This document shows positions 49,054 to 49,652 of a stretch of DNA of 49,652 nt, in pieces. This DNA comes from CAG-791 sp045113775 (GTDB taxonomy: Bacteria; Bacillota; Clostridia; Lachnospirales; Lachnospiraceae), in the NCBI GenBank assembly GCA_045113775.1, contig JBGUJH010000050.1:1-49652 (forward strand), read 5' to 3'. Within the stretch, counting starts at the first letter, position 1; every line of letters begins with the position of its first letter. A program made the position numbers and the translations under genes. The notes under the pieces are model-generated. The model did no database searches, was not told where the DNA came from, and saw only the letters and a program-made list of their open reading frames with translations.

Positions 49054-49179
49054 GCATATCACTTAAAGAAGAAATGCTGCTTTTTTTTGTTTTCATACTA
49101 ATTATTGTGCCCTCAAGCGGACGATCCTCAAATGATGGATTACCCTTTTCCAGACATTCATCCGAATCCTAATCGCCAG

Positions 49180-49638
49180 TCATTGAACACCCTTTCTCAA
49201 CAACGCAAGCTGCTCCTCTAATATCCGAATTCGTTCTTCTGCAGCGTCAGCTCGCTCTTTCTCCGTCTCCGCTCGTTCTTTCTCTGCCTCCGCTCTTTTC
49301 CGCTGTTCTTCTGTCTTGGCCCGCTCTTCCATACGGCCTTCTTCTCGACCTTTTTCGCGCTCGTTGCGCAGCGTCATTTCCCAATCCATGTATTCTTTCC
49401 TCCATCTCGCGTTGCGCCTGGCTATATGCACCTGCCTCTGCACGCGATCTGCAAACGAGCCTTCCTCGTAACGCGTCGGATCAGCATTTCCAGCTACCAG
49501 CTGCAGGAATTCCTTTAGCTCCTGTGTTATGTCTCCCTTGTGACCGGCCGCATTCTTTATGGTGACAGGCACCAATGTGGTCAAACTAAGAATTTTGGCA
49601 CACTTTCTATACAACATGCACAACAACATTAGTAACAT
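49180..49638 (-). pseudogene. C-terminal remnant of an Rpn/PD-(D/E)XK family gene
   Basis: The 152-residue frame has, from about residue 30, KGDITQELKEFLQLVAGN, ARRNARWRKEYMDWEMTLRNE and KGREEGRMEERAKTEEQ. This is the typical C-terminal half of Rpn-like transposase/nuclease proteins in Clostridia. A coiled tail with repeated AEKERAETEKERAD follows. The catalytic PD-(D/E)XK domain is missing. The first 29 residues do not match the family and the start has no ribosome binding site, so the gene is truncated or frameshifted. The missing 5' part may lie beyond the window. Confidence 0.65.
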
Positions 49639-49652
49639 ATGTCAATTGACAT
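49639..49652. repeat. 14-bp palindrome at the window edge
   Basis: ATGTCAATTGACAT is a perfect palindrome in the last 14 bases. Its function is not known and it may continue outside the window. Confidence 0.35.

Larger units (their letters stand above)
47333..49061 (-). mobile_element. IS3-family insertion sequence (IS150-like)
   Basis: A 1729-base element with imperfect terminal repeats. The left end is TGGTGTGCTACCCGTCAAGA and onward. The right end read inward on the minus strand is TGATATGCTACCCCCAAGTA and onward. About 24 of 31 positions agree, and the ends have the TG...CA form. It encodes orfA and orfB, joined by a -1 frameshift. No clear target duplication is visible (GAA against CTT at the flanks). 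The second half of each end contains a hairpin. The ends were chosen by aligning the two sides by eye and may be off by a few bases. Confidence 0.82.

Noticed and set aside
49250..49345. Short direct repeats that might be a CRISPR array or microsatellite
   Set aside because: They are in-frame coding repeats for a Glu/Arg-rich coiled coil (AEKERAE-type units), without spacers.

Overview
The window looks like chromosome from a Gram-positive anaerobe of the Clostridia, most like Lachnospiraceae. The basis is the spoVG-pth-mfd order, strong AGGAGG ribosome binding sites, TTGACA/TATAAT promoters, an ECF transporter S component, a PyrK/PyrD-1B dihydroorotate dehydrogenase, a type VII secretion ATPase of the Bacillota kind and moderately GC-rich, densely packed genes. 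No tRNA, rRNA or CRISPR array was recognised.

Layout. 1-4667: spoVG, then pth and mfd from their own promoter. 4668-5179: non-coding stretch with several inverted repeats. 5180-7493 (minus): ECF S component and nicotinate phosphoribosyltransferase, the latter behind a promoter that carries a GGTGTC/GACACC palindrome. 7771-13613: ileS and glycogen phosphorylase. 13837-16563: ddl and murF, adjacent steps of peptidoglycan precursor synthesis. 16739-18010 (minus): pyrC, separated from murF by a duplicated hairpin. 18157-22774: tight operon plsC-pyrK-pyrD-ispE-GntR regulator-DUF1934 gene. 22875-23360 (minus): small anchored protein. 23599-27987: exported trigger-factor-like lipoprotein, asnS and guaA.

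28067-34368 (minus) is the most distinctive block: a compact type VII secretion-like operon. It holds an EssC-type FHA/FtsK ATPase, two WXG100-like proteins, two unrecognised small helical proteins and a YukD/EsaB ubiquitin-like protein, with no recognisable EssA, EssB or EsaA nearby. Divergent from it, 34626-39967 encodes a very large MscS-family channel with two predicted extracytoplasmic domains, translationally coupled to a papain-like lipoprotein protease.

40000-40764 (minus) is an isolated trmD. 41040-43311 is an unassigned three-gene operon (membrane protein, DUF6765-like protein, DUF308/HdeD-like membrane protein). 43329-46536 is an aromatic amino acid cluster (pheA, aroB, class I DAHP synthase). 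46717-47277 encodes a DUF937 protein. The right end is mobile: a complete-looking IS3-family element with a -1 frameshift site (47333-49061) and the remnant of an Rpn/PD-(D/E)XK family gene.

Most genes are core metabolism. The accessory content is the type VII-like locus, the channel/protease pair, the three-gene operon and the insertion sequence. All assignments come from reading the sequence; no database search was run.
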